Shown here in pieces: positions 1-9,014 of a stretch of 55,504 nucleotides of DNA (its first letter is position 1; each line of letters opens with the position of its first letter). Below the pieces are notes generated by a model. The model worked only from the letters and a program-made list of their open reading frames with translations. It searched no databases and had not been told where the DNA came from. The DNA comes from Mycobacterium sp. E3198 (GTDB lineage: Bacteria; Actinomycetota; Actinomycetes; Mycobacteriales; Mycobacteriaceae): the NCBI RefSeq assembly GCF_001667015.1, contig NZ_LZIS01000169.1, forward strand, positions 1-55,504. Direction: 5' to 3'. The position numbers and the translations under genes are program-made.

Positions 1-344
1 GCCAGCTTGGGTGCCAGCGGCTGGCCGGTCAGTGCCCGGCGCTCGCCGAGATCCTCGGCCTCATCGACGCGCCGGCCCGCCTCATTTTTGGTGATACGTA
101 ACCGATCAGCCAGCGCCGAGCGCAGCGTGCCGCCCAACTCGGCCTTGCTGGCCTGCGCTCCGAGCTGATTGATCAAGTCGTGCTGGGCCCAGCGCAGCCG
201 GCGCGCCTCACACTCGAGGCGTTCCAGCGCCCGTAACCGCTCCGGGGTGGTGAACACCTCAAACGACAAGCCGCACAACCGGTCCACGTCGGCGCGCAAC
301 GCATCGAAGACCTCCACGATCTCCTCACGACTGCTCGCGCCCAT
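1..344 (-). CDS. DUF222 / 13E12 repeat family protein, N-terminal part (cut by window edge)
   Basis: This is the first ~114 codons of a gene running off the left edge. Translating the minus strand from the ATG at 344 gives [20 protein letters not shown] and then a long charged helical stretch containing [16 protein letters not shown] and [20 protein letters not shown]. This is the typical N-terminal DUF222 region of mycobacterial 13E12 repeat proteins. Full-length members usually carry a C-terminal HNH nuclease domain, which would lie outside the window. The family is multicopy in mycobacteria and is linked to phage-like and REP13E12 elements; its biochemical function is unclear. The assignment rests on recognisable family sequence. 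Confidence 0.8.
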   Translation of the reverse strand, partial: MGASSREEIVEVFDALRADVDRLCGLSFEVFTTPERLRALERLECEARRLRWAQHDLINQLGAQASKAELGGTLRSALADRLRITKNEAGRRVDEAEDLGERRALTGQPLAPKL

Positions 345-425
345 GCCCCAGACTCTACGAACCGCCACCGACACAAACGGCCGCGATGTGACCACTGAAA
401 CCACAGTAACACAAGGGATTACGGA

Positions 426-1382
426 CTACGCGCGCCAGGTCTCCCGCGCCACCCGATGGAAGTTCCTGCCGAGGACGGCAGCGACCTCGGAGGCGCGCCA
501 CCCTCGCCCGCGCAGGTGCTGCTCGAGCCCCAGGAAGGTTTCGGGCGGCATCCACTGAATCGGCCCCCAGCGGGTGTAACTGTCGTCGAACAGGTGCGGA
601 TTGCGGGCGACTTCGTCCTGGAAATCGGCGAAATCAAAAGAGAAGTCGGTGCTGACACCGACGTGGTCGATGCCGACGAGCTCGACGGCGTACTCCAGGT
701 GGCGTGCCATCGCCTCCAGAGTTGGCGTGTTGGGTCCCAGGAAGATGCCGACGCCGGTGATCCCGATGACGCCGCCGGTGGCAGCGCAGGCCCGGGCCTG
801 GTCGTCGGTGATGTTGCGCGGGTGATCCCAGACCGTGCGCATGCAGGAATGGCTGTAAATCACTGGGCCGCCAGAGACTTCGCACATGTCGAGCCCGGTG
901 CGGGCGCTGCAGTGCGATCCGTCGGGGACGACGCCCACTCGGTTCATTTCGCCGACGAGCGAACGGCCCCACGCAGTGAGGCCGCCGTCCGTGGCGTCCA
1001 GGCAACCGCTGCCGGCACGGTTGGCGTGGTTGTAGGTCGGCAGCAGGGTGCGCACGCCGAGCCCGCGCAGGGCGGCCAGGTTGTCGAGATCGCCGTCGAG
1101 GGGTCCGGAGTCCTCGAGGTCGAACACCACGGCGATCCGGCCGCCGCGGGTGATCGCGTCGACGTCGTCGAGGCTGCCGGCCAGCTCCAGTTGCGGGTGA
1201 GCGGCCACCGCCGAACGATAGTGCCGCAGCAGGGCGATCGCGTCGTCGAAGGCGTGCGGCGAATACCCCGCGTTGACGGACACCAACGCCCCCGCGGGGC
1301 GCCGGTAGCGGGTCAGGGGATCGACGTCAGTGTCCGCCTGCAGGGGCAGGCAGGTGTGCTGATCCCACAGCAACGACGTCAT
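426..1382 (-). CDS. Peptidase M19 (membrane/renal dipeptidase) family protein
   Basis: A predicted 318-aa zinc dipeptidase-like TIM-barrel protein. From the ATG at 1382 the expected M19 landmarks appear in order: WDQHTCLPL (residues 6-14, the usual DxHxD region), FDLED with Glu90 at the bridging-Glu position, SHS (His178), HPRN (His187) and DHVGVSTDF (Asp246). The first metal motif is atypical, reading HTC where the family usually has HxD, so activity or metal content may differ. An in-frame start at 1469 would add 29 residues that overlap the upstream gene. The ATG at 1382 lies 4 nt after the upstream stop, which suggests translational coupling. The substrate is unknown; a hydrolytic role on a small amide is inferred. 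Confidence 0.8.
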   Translation of the reverse strand: MTSLLWDQHTCLPLQADTDVDPLTRYRRPAGALVSVNAGYSPHAFDDAIALLRHYRSAVAAHPQLELAGSLDDVDAITRGGRIAVVFDLEDSGPLDGDLDNLAALRGLGVRTLLPTYNHANRAGSGCLDATDGGLTAWGRSLVGEMNRVGVVPDGSHCSARTGLDMCEVSGGPVIYSHSCMRTVWDHPRNITDDQARACAATGGVIGITGVGIFLGPNTPTLEAMARHLEYAVELVGIDHVGVSTDFSFDFADFQDEVARNPHLFDDSYTRWGPIQWMPPETFLGLEQHLRGRGWRASEVAAVLGRNFHRVARETWRA

Positions 1383-1386
1383 GGAA

Positions 1387-3003
1387 CTACTGTAGATCGA
1401 CCGACTTCCCGGTGGCGGCCGCATGGCCCGCCCGATAACCGAAAACCATTGCCGGACCGATCGTCCCACCGGCGCCGCCGTAGGCCCGTCCGGTCACCCC
1501 GGCCATCGCGTTGCCGGCGGCGAAAAGGCCCGGTATCGGCTCCCCGCTGACGTGCAGGACACGGCCGTCGGGGTCGGTGCGTGGTCCGCCCTTGGTGCCC
1601 ATCGAGCCGATGCACACGGGGACCGCATAGAAGGGGGCGGTGTCGATCGGGCCGAGGGTCTTGCCGGCTAGAGTGGTGGCGGTGTCGTCGCCCCAATAGC
1701 CGTCGTAGGCGCTGGAACCGCGCCCGAAGTCGGGGTCGGCGCCGGCGGCCACCTGGTGGTTCCACCGCTGGACGGTGTGGGCGAGGCCGTCGGCGTCGAT
1801 GCCGGTCTTGGCCGCCAACTCGGCCAGGTCCGCCGACTCGCAGAACCACTCCGGTGCGGGCTGTCCCGGTTCGCCCCCGAGAAATCCATAGCGCTGCAGG
1901 TGAACTGAATCGAACACCATCCAGGCGCGGTCGTTGACGTAGCCGCCACGGGGATCCAGGTATTGGAACGCACCGGCCATCGAGTTGTAGTCGCACGCCT
2001 CGTTGACGAAGCGCTTCCCGGCGGAGTTGACGATGATGCTCCGCGGGCGCGTGCGCTCCAACCGGACGCTGCGGCTGCGCGGTTTGCCTTCGATGGTGTC
2101 GCCGGGGATCTGCACGATCGGCACCCACCACGCCTCGCCCATGTTGGCCAGGTCGGCGCCGTGTGCCATCGCCATGCGCAGCCCGTCGCCGGTGTTGTAC
2201 GGCGGGGAGACCGCGCCGTGCATCGGGCCGCGCAGAAAGGCCTGCGCCAGAGCGGGATCCCATTCGAAGCCGCCGGTGCCCAGGATGACCCCCCGACGCG
2301 CCCGCACGCGCATGCTCTTGCCGGACAGCTCCACCCGTACGCCGGCGATCTCACCTGAATCGGCGATGAGTTCTTCGGCCCGCGCGTTCACCCGCGGTGA
2401 CACGCCGGCGTCCAGCAGACCCTTGAGCAGGCCCGCGATCAGGGCGGTGCCGGCCACGCACAGGTGGCTGGTGCGTTCGTCGATCGCCGCGTGCAGGCGT
2501 GCCCTGGTCTCGGCGTCGAAACCGACGTTGGACCAGTCGGCCGGAAACGAGGTGATCCGCGTGGCCCATTCCCCCAACTCGGTCAGGTCAAAGGGAACCG
2601 GACTCTGCGACCGTCCGCCGGTCGGGCGTCCGCCGGGCAGCTCCGGCTGGTAGTCGGGGAAGCCGGTCGCGATCTCGAAGCGCACGCCGCTGTGGGCCTC
2701 GACGAACTCGAGCATCGCCGCGCCGGTCCGCACGAACGTCTCGACCAGGGCGTCGTCCATCGAACCCAGCGACTGCGCGCGCAGGTAGCGCAAGGCGTCC
2801 GCAACCGTCAATTCCCCGTCCGCAGAACGGTTGTGGGCCGGGATCCAGGCGATGCCGCCCGACACGGCGGTGGTCCCGCCGACGGTGGGGGCCTTCTCGA
2901 AGACCTCCACCGAGGCGCCGGCCACCGCCGCGGTCAGCGCGGCCGTGAGCGCGGCGGCGCCGCTGCCCAGCACGACGACGTCGACTTCTTGGTCCCAAGG
3001 CAT
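1387..3003 (-). CDS. FAD-binding dehydrogenase, 3-ketosteroid-delta1-dehydrogenase-like
   Basis: A 538-aa flavoprotein of the fumarate reductase/KstD superfamily. The N-terminal dinucleotide motif VVLGSGAAA (residues ~10-18) is followed by FEKAPTVGGTTAVSGG, the usual FAD-contacting stretch. The C-terminus has YGGAGGTIGPAMVFGYRAG (about 505-525), which closes the FAD site in this family. Members introduce C=C bonds next to a carbonyl (steroids, other cyclic ketones) or reduce fumarate-like substrates. Sequence alone does not fix the substrate. It is transcribed with the M19 gene downstream and lies between it and the IclR regulator. A second, distinct member sits at 7262-8995 across the divergent promoter. 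Confidence 0.85.
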   Translation of the reverse strand: MPWDQEVDVVVLGSGAAALTAALTAAVAGASVEVFEKAPTVGGTTAVSGGIAWIPAHNRSADGELTVADALRYLRAQSLGSMDDALVETFVRTGAAMLEFVEAHSGVRFEIATGFPDYQPELPGGRPTGGRSQSPVPFDLTELGEWATRITSFPADWSNVGFDAETRARLHAAIDERTSHLCVAGTALIAGLLKGLLDAGVSPRVNARAEELIADSGEIAGVRVELSGKSMRVRARRGVILGTGGFEWDPALAQAFLRGPMHGAVSPPYNTGDGLRMAMAHGADLANMGEAWWVPIVQIPGDTIEGKPRSRSVRLERTRPRSIIVNSAGKRFVNEACDYNSMAGAFQYLDPRGGYVNDRAWMVFDSVHLQRYGFLGGEPGQPAPEWFCESADLAELAAKTGIDADGLAHTVQRWNHQVAAGADPDFGRGSSAYDGYWGDDTATTLAGKTLGPIDTAPFYAVPVCIGSMGTKGGPRTDPDGRVLHVSGEPIPGLFAAGNAMAGVTGRAYGGAGGTIGPAMVFGYRAGHAAATGKSVDLQ

Positions 3004-3017
3004 GGACTGCGATCCCT

Positions 3018-3695
3018 TCAGCTCAATAACTCGGACAACTGCTTTGCGGCCCTGACGACCGCGTCCCTGCCGCGCAGCACGACGTCTTCCCGATGCGAGA
3101 TGAGGTTGATGCAGGTGGGCGGTGACGGAGCCGGGCGGCGGACCGCCACGGCCAGGCCGTAGGTGTTCGGTTCGATCTCCCCGTAGGTCATCACCCAGCC
3201 GCGTTCGCGGGTGCGCGCGACCAGCTCTCGTTCCCCGGGGCGCGGCGGCATGCTCGCGAGCAAGGCGATGCCGGCGGCGCCGCGGTCGAGCGGATACCGG
3301 CTGCCCTCGTGGAACGAAAGTTGGTAGGCGACATGGCTCGGCACGATCACCGCGATCGCCACCTGCTGGTCGCCCTCGGCGATGAGCAGCGACACGGTGG
3401 TGCCGAGTTCGTCGGCCAGGGCGCGCAGCGTCGGCAAACTCAGTTGCCGCACGTTGCGGTCGAACGACGCGCCGAGGACGGCGAGCCCGGCCCCGGGGCG
3501 GTAGCGCCCGTCTTCTCCCTTGGCCACCAGCCGGAATTGGGCCAGCGTCGACAGCAATCGGTAGGCGATGGTGCGGTGCACCCCGACCTGGTCGGCGAGC
3601 TGTTGCACGGTCAGGCCGCTAGGGGCGTCGGCCACCATCTGCAGCGCGGTGAGTCCCCGGGCCAGCGTTTGAGAACCCGCCCCGGACCCCGTCAT
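3018..3695 (-). CDS. IclR family transcriptional regulator
   Basis: A 225-aa IclR-type repressor/activator. The N-terminal winged HTH is seen in TLARGLTALQMVADAPSGLT, QQLADQVGVHRTIAYRLLSTL and the wing-like GEDGRYRPGAGL. The C-terminal half resembles the IclR effector domain (LADELGTTVSLLIAEGD, RYPLDRGAAGIALLA). The ATG at 3695 is preferred over the GTG at 3716 because it follows an AAGG and gives the normal family length. The gene is divergent from the mhp-like operon at 3822, and a perfect 10-bp inverted repeat lies between them (3735-3758). It probably controls the operon and itself in response to an aromatic or ring-cleavage acid; the ligand is unknown. Confidence 0.9.
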   Translation of the reverse strand: MTGSGAGSQTLARGLTALQMVADAPSGLTVQQLADQVGVHRTIAYRLLSTLAQFRLVAKGEDGRYRPGAGLAVLGASFDRNVRQLSLPTLRALADELGTTVSLLIAEGDQQVAIAVIVPSHVAYQLSFHEGSRYPLDRGAAGIALLASMPPRPGERELVARTRERGWVMTYGEIEPNTYGLAVAVRRPAPSPPTCINLISHREDVVLRGRDAVVRAAKQLSELLS

Positions 3696-3734
3696 GGCCT
3701 TGACAGACCAGGGCACGAGAGCGAAGCTCTATAT

Positions 3735-3758
3735 ATATCGCACATCAGTGTGCGATAT
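3735..3758. promoter_or_regulatory. Probable IclR operator (perfect inverted repeat)
   Basis: ATATCGCACA (3735-3744), a 4-nt spacer, then TGTGCGATAT (3749-3758): two perfect 10-bp arms. The site lies 39 nt upstream of the IclR start and 63 nt upstream of the mhp-like operon start, in a short AT-rich divergent promoter. It also overlaps a TATATATA tract (3731-3738) that could serve as a -10 element for the minus strand. Binding by the adjacent IclR protein is inferred from position. Confidence 0.65.
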
Positions 3759-3821
3759 TAGCACATGAGATAAGCCGAAATCGAGAACAAGATTTCCACC
3801 GTTGGAGGCCAGAGAGGGACC

Positions 3822-4685
3822 GTGGCGGAGTTCGAGAGCGTCTGGAGCGATCTCCAGGGCGTTGCGTTTGAGCAGGGCTACCTCGAGGCGGGGGGAGTGC
3901 GGACTCGCTACCTGCGCGCCGGCGATCCCGGCAAGCCCGTGCTGGTGCTGTTGCACGGTTCGGGCGGCCACGCCGAGGCCTACGTTCGCAACCTGGCGGC
4001 GCACGGCGAACATTTCTGGACCTGGTCGATCGACATGCTCGGCCACGGCTACACCGACAAGCCGGGCCACCCGCTGGAGGTTCACCACTACGTCGAGCAC
4101 CTGATGGCCGTGCTGCGCACCATCGGCGTCGACCGCGCCTGCCTGAGCGGCGAATCGCTCGGGGGCTGGGTGGCGGCGCGCGCCGCGGTCGACCATCCCG
4201 ACGTGGTCGACCGGCTCGTCCTCAACACCGCCGGCGGGTCCCAGGCCGATCCGGTGGTGATGCAGCGGATCATCACGCTGTCCATGGCCGCCGCCGCGAA
4301 CCCGAGCTGGGAGACGGTGCAGGCGCGGATCAAATGGCTGATGGCCGACAAGTCGAAGGGCTACGACGATCTGGTCGCGAGCCGCCAACGCGTGTACCGC
4401 CAGCCGGGCTTCGTCGATGCCATGCGCGACATCATGGCGTTGCAGGATCCCGAGATTCGTGCGCGCAACCTGCTGGGGCCGGACGAGTACGGCGCCATCA
4501 TCGCCCCGACGCTGGTGCTGTGGACGAGCGACGACCCCACCGCCGACGTGACCGAGGGCCGCCGCATCGCCTCGATGATCCCCGATGCGCGCTTCGAGGT
4601 GATGCCCGGCTGCGGCCACTGGCCGCAGTACGAGGACGCCAAGACCTTCAACCGCCTGCATCTCGACTTCCTGCTGGGGCGGTGA
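3822..4685 (+). CDS. Alpha/beta hydrolase, meta-cleavage-product (MhpC/HsaD-like) type
   Basis: A 287-aa alpha/beta-fold hydrolase. Visible features are the oxyanion-hole segment [14 protein letters not shown] (42-54), nucleophile elbow GESLGG (Ser112) and the catalytic His in [12 protein letters not shown] (~266); the acidic residue is likely in the [10 protein letters not shown] stretch. With an MhpA-like hydroxylase and an MhpB-like extradiol dioxygenase immediately downstream, the likely job is C-C hydrolysis of the 2-hydroxy-6-keto ring-fission product. The GTG start at 3822 follows AGAGAGGG. It is the first gene of the operon; its stop overlaps the next start (TGATG). Confidence 0.85.
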   Translation: MAEFESVWSDLQGVAFEQGYLEAGGVRTRYLRAGDPGKPVLVLLHGSGGHAEAYVRNLAAHGEHFWTWSIDMLGHGYTDKPGHPLEVHHYVEHLMAVLRTIGVDRACLSGESLGGWVAARAAVDHPDVVDRLVLNTAGGSQADPVVMQRIITLSMAAAANPSWETVQARIKWLMADKSKGYDDLVASRQRVYRQPGFVDAMRDIMALQDPEIRARNLLGPDEYGAIIAPTLVLWTSDDPTADVTEGRRIASMIPDARFEVMPGCGHWPQYEDAKTFNRLHLDFLLGR

Positions 4686-6400
4686 TGGGAAGCGACGATC
4701 AGCGCCCGGACTTCGACGTCGTGGTCGTCGGCGCCGGACCGGTGGGCCTGACCCTGGCCAACATCCTTGGCCGGCAAGGTGTTCGGACGCTGGTCGTCGA
4801 TGAACGCGACAGCCTGATCGACTACCCCCGCGGGGTGGGGCTGGACGACGAGGCGCTACGCACCTTCCAATCCATCGGATTGGTCGACCGGATCCTGCCG
4901 CACACCGTGCCCAACCAGATCTTGCGTTTCGTCGACGGCAAGCGCCGCGTGCTGGCCGAAATGGCCCCGCCCGACGCGCGTTTCGGCTGGCCAAAGCGCA
5001 ACGGTTTCGTGCAGCCGCTCGTCGACGCCGAATTGCTCAGCGGCCTGGACAGATTCGATCACGTCGAGGTGCGGTGGAGCCGCCCGATGACCTCGTGCGT
5101 ACAAACCGACGACGCGGTGAGCGTCGAATGCGGCGCCGACGGCGATGCCACCCGCGTGCGCGCGCGCTACGTCGTCGGATGCGACGGCGGGCGCAGCATG
5201 ACCCGCCGGATGATGGGGGTGTCCTTCGACGGGACGACGTCGTCGACGCGGTGGCTGGTCGTCGACGTCGCCAACGACCCGCTGGGCCACCCGAACAGCG
5301 AGGTCGGTGCCGACCCGGAACGGCCGTACGCCTCGATCTCGATCGCCCACGGAATTCGCCGGTTCGAGTTCATGATTCACGCCGACGAGACCGATGAACA
5401 GGCCGAGGATCCGGCGTTTCTGACGCGGATGCTGGCGCGGATGGTGCCGCACCCCGACCGGGTCGACGTGATCCGGCGGCGCGTCTACACCCATCACTCG
5501 CGGATCGCCGGCGCGTTCCGCGGCGGCCGATTGTTGTTGGCGGGCGACGCGGCCCACCTCATGCCGGTATGGCAGGGGCAGGGCTACAACAGCGGGATCC
5601 GGGACGCGGCCAACCTGGGCTGGAAGCTTGCGGCGGTGGTGACGGGGCGGGCCGACGACCGGTTGCTGGACACTTACGACATCGAGCGGCGCAAGCACGC
5701 CCGCGCGATGATCGACCTGTCCACGATGGTGGGCCGGGTGATCTCGCCGACCGACCGCAGGATCACCACCGCGCGAGACCTCTTGGTGCGGTCGGCGTCA
5801 ATTGTGCCCTCCCTCAAGCGGTATGTGCTGGAGATGCGGTTCAAGCCGATGCCCCGCTACGAGCAGGGCGCCGTCGTGCATTCGGTGAATCCGAAGGGGC
5901 CGCGCCGCGCCCAGTCCCCGGTGGGCACGCTTTTCATCCAGCCCCGGGTGGACACCCGCACGGAGCGGGACGTGCTGTTGGACGACGTGCTGGGCGATTG
6001 GTTCGCCGTGCTGTGCTGGAACAACAACCCGCGCAAGATCCTCGACGACGCGGCGTTCGCGCAATGGAAAGCGGTGGGCGCGCGCTTCGTTGCGCTGCGG
6101 TCCCAGACCCAGCTGCACTGGACCGGCGATGACGATCCCGATGTCGTGGTGGTCGGGGATCGCGGTGGCGCGGTCAAATCCTGGTTCGACACTCATCAGG
6201 AATCGGTGCTGTTCCTGCGGCCCGATCGGTGTATCGCCGGCGCCTGCATCGCTCAGCTCGCACCCGAGTTGAGCGCGTCGCTGTTGGACACCCTGACTCT
6301 CACGCCGGGAGGGGGTGATCTCGACAGTGACACTGGCTCTGTGCTGTATGTCGCACAGCCCGCTGCTGAATCTTCCGGGGCCGTCGCGGGACCTGCTTGA
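4685..6400 (+). CDS. mhpA: FAD-dependent 3-(3-hydroxyphenyl)propionate hydroxylase-like monooxygenase (MhpA-like)
   Basis: A 571-aa group A flavin monooxygenase that would ortho-hydroxylate a phenolic ring to a catechol using NAD(P)H and O2. It has GAGPVG (16-21) for FAD/ADP, DGGRS (~167-171) for FAD and NAD(P)H, and [19 protein letters not shown] with Gly287-Asp288 contacting the ribityl chain; these are MhpA/PHBH-superfamily signatures, and WQGQG is typical of the MhpA branch. The true start is the ATG at 4685, which overlaps the preceding stop. The last 74 nt overlap the next gene. The mhpA label rests on family resemblance and the mhpB/mhpC-like neighbours; the actual substrate may be another phenol. 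Confidence 0.85.
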   Translation: MGSDDQRPDFDVVVVGAGPVGLTLANILGRQGVRTLVVDERDSLIDYPRGVGLDDEALRTFQSIGLVDRILPHTVPNQILRFVDGKRRVLAEMAPPDARFGWPKRNGFVQPLVDAELLSGLDRFDHVEVRWSRPMTSCVQTDDAVSVECGADGDATRVRARYVVGCDGGRSMTRRMMGVSFDGTTSSTRWLVVDVANDPLGHPNSEVGADPERPYASISIAHGIRRFEFMIHADETDEQAEDPAFLTRMLARMVPHPDRVDVIRRRVYTHHSRIAGAFRGGRLLLAGDAAHLMPVWQGQGYNSGIRDAANLGWKLAAVVTGRADDRLLDTYDIERRKHARAMIDLSTMVGRVISPTDRRITTARDLLVRSASIVPSLKRYVLEMRFKPMPRYEQGAVVHSVNPKGPRRAQSPVGTLFIQPRVDTRTERDVLLDDVLGDWFAVLCWNNNPRKILDDAAFAQWKAVGARFVALRSQTQLHWTGDDDPDVVVVGDRGGAVKSWFDTHQESVLFLRPDRCIAGACIAQLAPELSASLLDTLTLTPGGGDLDSDTGSVLYVAQPAAESSGAVAGPA

Positions 6401-7265
6401 GGACATCGAAGGCGCGATCGCGCAGGCGCGCGATTTCGTCGCAGATTACGATCCCGAACTCGTCGTCACCTTTTCCCCGGACCATTACAACGGGTTCTTC
6501 TACAAGGTGATGCCGCCGTTCTGTATCGGGATGCGCGCCAACGGGGTTGGCGACTACGGCAGCCACGCCGGCCCGCTCGACGTTCCCGGAGACCTGGCGG
6601 CCGATTGCGCGAAGGCCATCCTCGATGCCGGCGTGGACATCGCGGTGTCGGCCGGCATGGACGTCGACCACGGCACGGTGCAGCCGCTGGAGAAGCTGTT
6701 CGGCGACGCGACCGCTTGCCCGGTGATCCCGATCTTCGTCAACGCCATCGCGGTGCCGCTGGGGCCGTTGCATCGCTGCCGCGCGCTGGGTGCCGCCGTC
6801 GGCGCCTACCTGGCCACCCTGGACAAGCGCGTCTTGGTGCTGGGTTCCGGTGGGCTTTCCCACAGCCCGCCCGTGCCGACGCTGGAGACCGCGCCGCCGG
6901 CGGTGCTCGAGCGGATCGTGGACGGCCGCCCGATGACGCCCGAGCAGCGGCAGGCGCGGCAGGCGGCCGTGATCGAGGCGGCCAAAGACTTCGCCGGCGG
7001 CCACAGTGCCCTGCAGCCGCTGAACCCGGCGTGGGACCACCGATTGCTCGAAATCATCGACGACGGAAACCTCGCCGATCTCGACCAGTGGTCGAACTCG
7101 TTCGTCACCTACGAGGGCGGCAGCTCGGCACACGAAATCCGTACGTGGGTGGCGGCTTTCGCGGCGCTGGAGACCGCCGGGGCCTACCAGACGACCGTGC
7201 GCTACTACAAGCCGGCGGCCGAACTGATCGCCGGGTTCGCCATCCGAACGGCGGTGCCGAAATGA
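6327..7265 (+). CDS. mhpB: Extradiol ring-cleavage dioxygenase, 2,3-dihydroxyphenylpropionate 1,2-dioxygenase (MhpB) type
   Basis: A 312-aa class III (LigB-type) Fe(II) dioxygenase that opens a catechol between or beside the hydroxyls. MSHSPLL near the N-terminus, [22 protein letters not shown] and [10 protein letters not shown] are hallmark MhpB segments. With the GTG at 6327 as residue 1, the two conserved histidines fall at 115 and 179, the numbering known for E. coli MhpB His115/His179; this supports 6327 over the GTG at 6315. GGAGGG lies at 6308-6313. The gene starts inside mhpA and ends with an ATGA overlap with the next gene, so it is tightly coupled to both. Confidence 0.9.
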   Translation: MTLALCCMSHSPLLNLPGPSRDLLEDIEGAIAQARDFVADYDPELVVTFSPDHYNGFFYKVMPPFCIGMRANGVGDYGSHAGPLDVPGDLAADCAKAILDAGVDIAVSAGMDVDHGTVQPLEKLFGDATACPVIPIFVNAIAVPLGPLHRCRALGAAVGAYLATLDKRVLVLGSGGLSHSPPVPTLETAPPAVLERIVDGRPMTPEQRQARQAAVIEAAKDFAGGHSALQPLNPAWDHRLLEIIDDGNLADLDQWSNSFVTYEGGSSAHEIRTWVAAFAALETAGAYQTTVRYYKPAAELIAGFAIRTAVPK

Positions 7266-8995
7266 GCGCCGCCTCATTGACAGCGGACGGCTTCGACCAT
7301 GTGGTCGACGTGCTCATCGTCGGGTCCGGTGGCGGCGGGATGGCCGCGGCGTTGACCGCCCAGGCCGCCGGGCTGGACGCGTTGGTGGTGGAGAAATCGC
7401 CCTATTTCGGCGGCTCCACGGCCCTTTCGGGCGGCGGCATCTGGGTGCCCGGAGCGCCCGCCCAGCGCCGGGAGGGCTACCACCCCTCACCCGAAGAGGT
7501 CGTCAAATACCTGCTGAGGATCACCGACGGTCTGGTCAGCGAGGCGCGGATACGTAAGTACGTCGAGGCCGCGCCGCAAATGCTGGAATTCCTCGAGAAC
7601 CTCTCGGGGTGGTTCGAGTTCGTCTGGAAGCCCGGCTATGCCGACTACTACCCGGAGCTGCCCGGCGGCTCGGAGTTGGGCAGCACGATCAACGTGCCGC
7701 CCATCGACCTGCGAAAGCTCGGCGCCCACGAGCAGAAGCTGCTCCAGCCCCTGGCGCTCGCCCCGAAGGGAATATGGCTGGGGCCCAAGGAGTTGCGGAC
7801 GTTCTATCGGATCAGGCAGTCGTGGGCCGGCAAGGGCGTCCTGCTGAAGCTGATCGCGCGGATGGTCCGGGCCAGGGTGCTCGGCGAGCGGATGGCGGCG
7901 ATCGGACAGTCACTGGCGGCCCGGCTCCGGCTGGCCATGACCGAACGCGGCATCCCGCTGTGGCTCGAGGCGCCGATGGCGGAGTTGCTCACCGACGCCG
8001 ACGGCGCGGTGACCGGCGCGGTGATCGAACGGGACGGCAGAACACAGCGCGTCGGTGCGCGCCTTGGGGTCATCCTGGCGTCGGGAGGCTTCGACCACGA
8101 CCTCGCGTGGCGCAAGGAGCAGCTACCCGTGGTCGATCAGGACTGGAGCTTCGGCAATCCGGCCGCGATGGGTGACGGGATCCGCGCGGGCCAAAAGGTG
8201 GGGGCCGCAACGGAGTTGCTCGACGAGGCGTGGTGGTTCCCGGCGATCCAGTGGCCCGACGGCCGCATGCAATTCATGCTCAACGAACGGATGATGCCGG
8301 CGCAGTTCATCGTCAACGGCGAAGGCAAGCGCTTCATCAACGAGGCGGCACCCTATATGGACTTCGGTCACGCCATGATCGACGGCCAGAAATCCGGGGT
8401 TACCCACATCCCGTGCTGGCTCATCACCGATCACCGGTCGTTCAACCGCTACGTCGTCGGCGGGCACCTGCCGATCCCGAAGATCCCGGGGGCGCCGGTC
8501 CCGACCGGGCGCAAGGTCCCGCGGGCGTGGCTGGAGTCCGGCGTCGTGAAGGCCGCGGCGAATTGGGACGAGATGGCGGCCAAGATCGGCGTTCCGGCGC
8601 GCCAGCTCGCCGAAACCGCCCGTCGTTTCAACGAACTCGCGCACACGGGCCACGACGACGATTTCAACCGCGGGGACAGCGTGTACGACAATTACTACGG
8701 CGACCCCACCCTGCCGAACCCCAACCTGTACCCGCTGGGCAGTCCGCCGTACTACGCGTTCCGCATCGTACTCGGCGACCTCGGCACCTCGGGCGGCCTG
8801 CGCACCGACGAATACGCCCGCGTGTTGCGTGACGACGACACGGTGATCCGGGGACTGTACGCGGTGGGCAACACCGCGGCACCGGTGATGGGCCGCAGCT
8901 ACGCCGGCGCCGGGGCGACCATCGGCCCGGCCATGACCTTCGGCTTCGTCGCAGCGAAACACGTTGCAGCCCACGCCGCGAAACAGACCCTGTAG
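7262..8995 (+). CDS. FAD-binding dehydrogenase, KstD-like (second copy type)
   Basis: A 577-aa flavoprotein of the KstD/fumarate reductase family. [20 protein letters not shown] near residue 20 is the FAD dinucleotide fold. [20 protein letters not shown] matches the KstD N-terminal signature, and [17 protein letters not shown] closes the FAD site at the C-terminus. The start ATG at 7262 overlaps the mhpB stop. It is predicted to dehydrogenate a ring ketone or a similar activated C-C bond. Its position directly after mhpB means the pathway here is not a plain phenylpropionate route, which needs no such enzyme; a cyclic or polycyclic substrate is an inference. It is longer than, and clearly different from, the copy at 1387-3003. 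Confidence 0.85.
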   Translation: MSAASLTADGFDHVVDVLIVGSGGGGMAAALTAQAAGLDALVVEKSPYFGGSTALSGGGIWVPGAPAQRREGYHPSPEEVVKYLLRITDGLVSEARIRKYVEAAPQMLEFLENLSGWFEFVWKPGYADYYPELPGGSELGSTINVPPIDLRKLGAHEQKLLQPLALAPKGIWLGPKELRTFYRIRQSWAGKGVLLKLIARMVRARVLGERMAAIGQSLAARLRLAMTERGIPLWLEAPMAELLTDADGAVTGAVIERDGRTQRVGARLGVILASGGFDHDLAWRKEQLPVVDQDWSFGNPAAMGDGIRAGQKVGAATELLDEAWWFPAIQWPDGRMQFMLNERMMPAQFIVNGEGKRFINEAAPYMDFGHAMIDGQKSGVTHIPCWLITDHRSFNRYVVGGHLPIPKIPGAPVPTGRKVPRAWLESGVVKAAANWDEMAAKIGVPARQLAETARRFNELAHTGHDDDFNRGDSVYDNYYGDPTLPNPNLYPLGSPPYYAFRIVLGDLGTSGGLRTDEYARVLRDDDTVIRGLYAVGNTAAPVMGRSYAGAGATIGPAMTFGFVAAKHVAAHAAKQTL

Positions 8996-9002
8996 TTCTC
9001 AT

Positions 9003-9009
9003 AGGAGGT
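9003..9009 (+). promoter_or_regulatory. Strong Shine-Dalgarno site before the LLM oxidoreductase
   Basis: AGGAGGT lies 5 nt before the ATG at 9015. This is a near-perfect anti-16S match and fixes that start. It is much stronger than the other ribosome sites in the operon, so high translation of this gene is expected. Confidence 0.7.
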
Positions 9010-9014
9010 AGCAA

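Noticed and set aside
456..1550. A 364-codon open frame on the plus strand opposite the M19 gene
   Set aside because: It is an antisense shadow with low-complexity Val/Gly/Arg composition and no family resemblance; the minus strand has clear M19 motifs.
3729..4994. A 421-codon minus-strand frame over the hydrolase and mhpA genes
   Set aside because: Arg/His/Pro-rich shadow with no domain; the plus strand encodes recognisable enzymes there.
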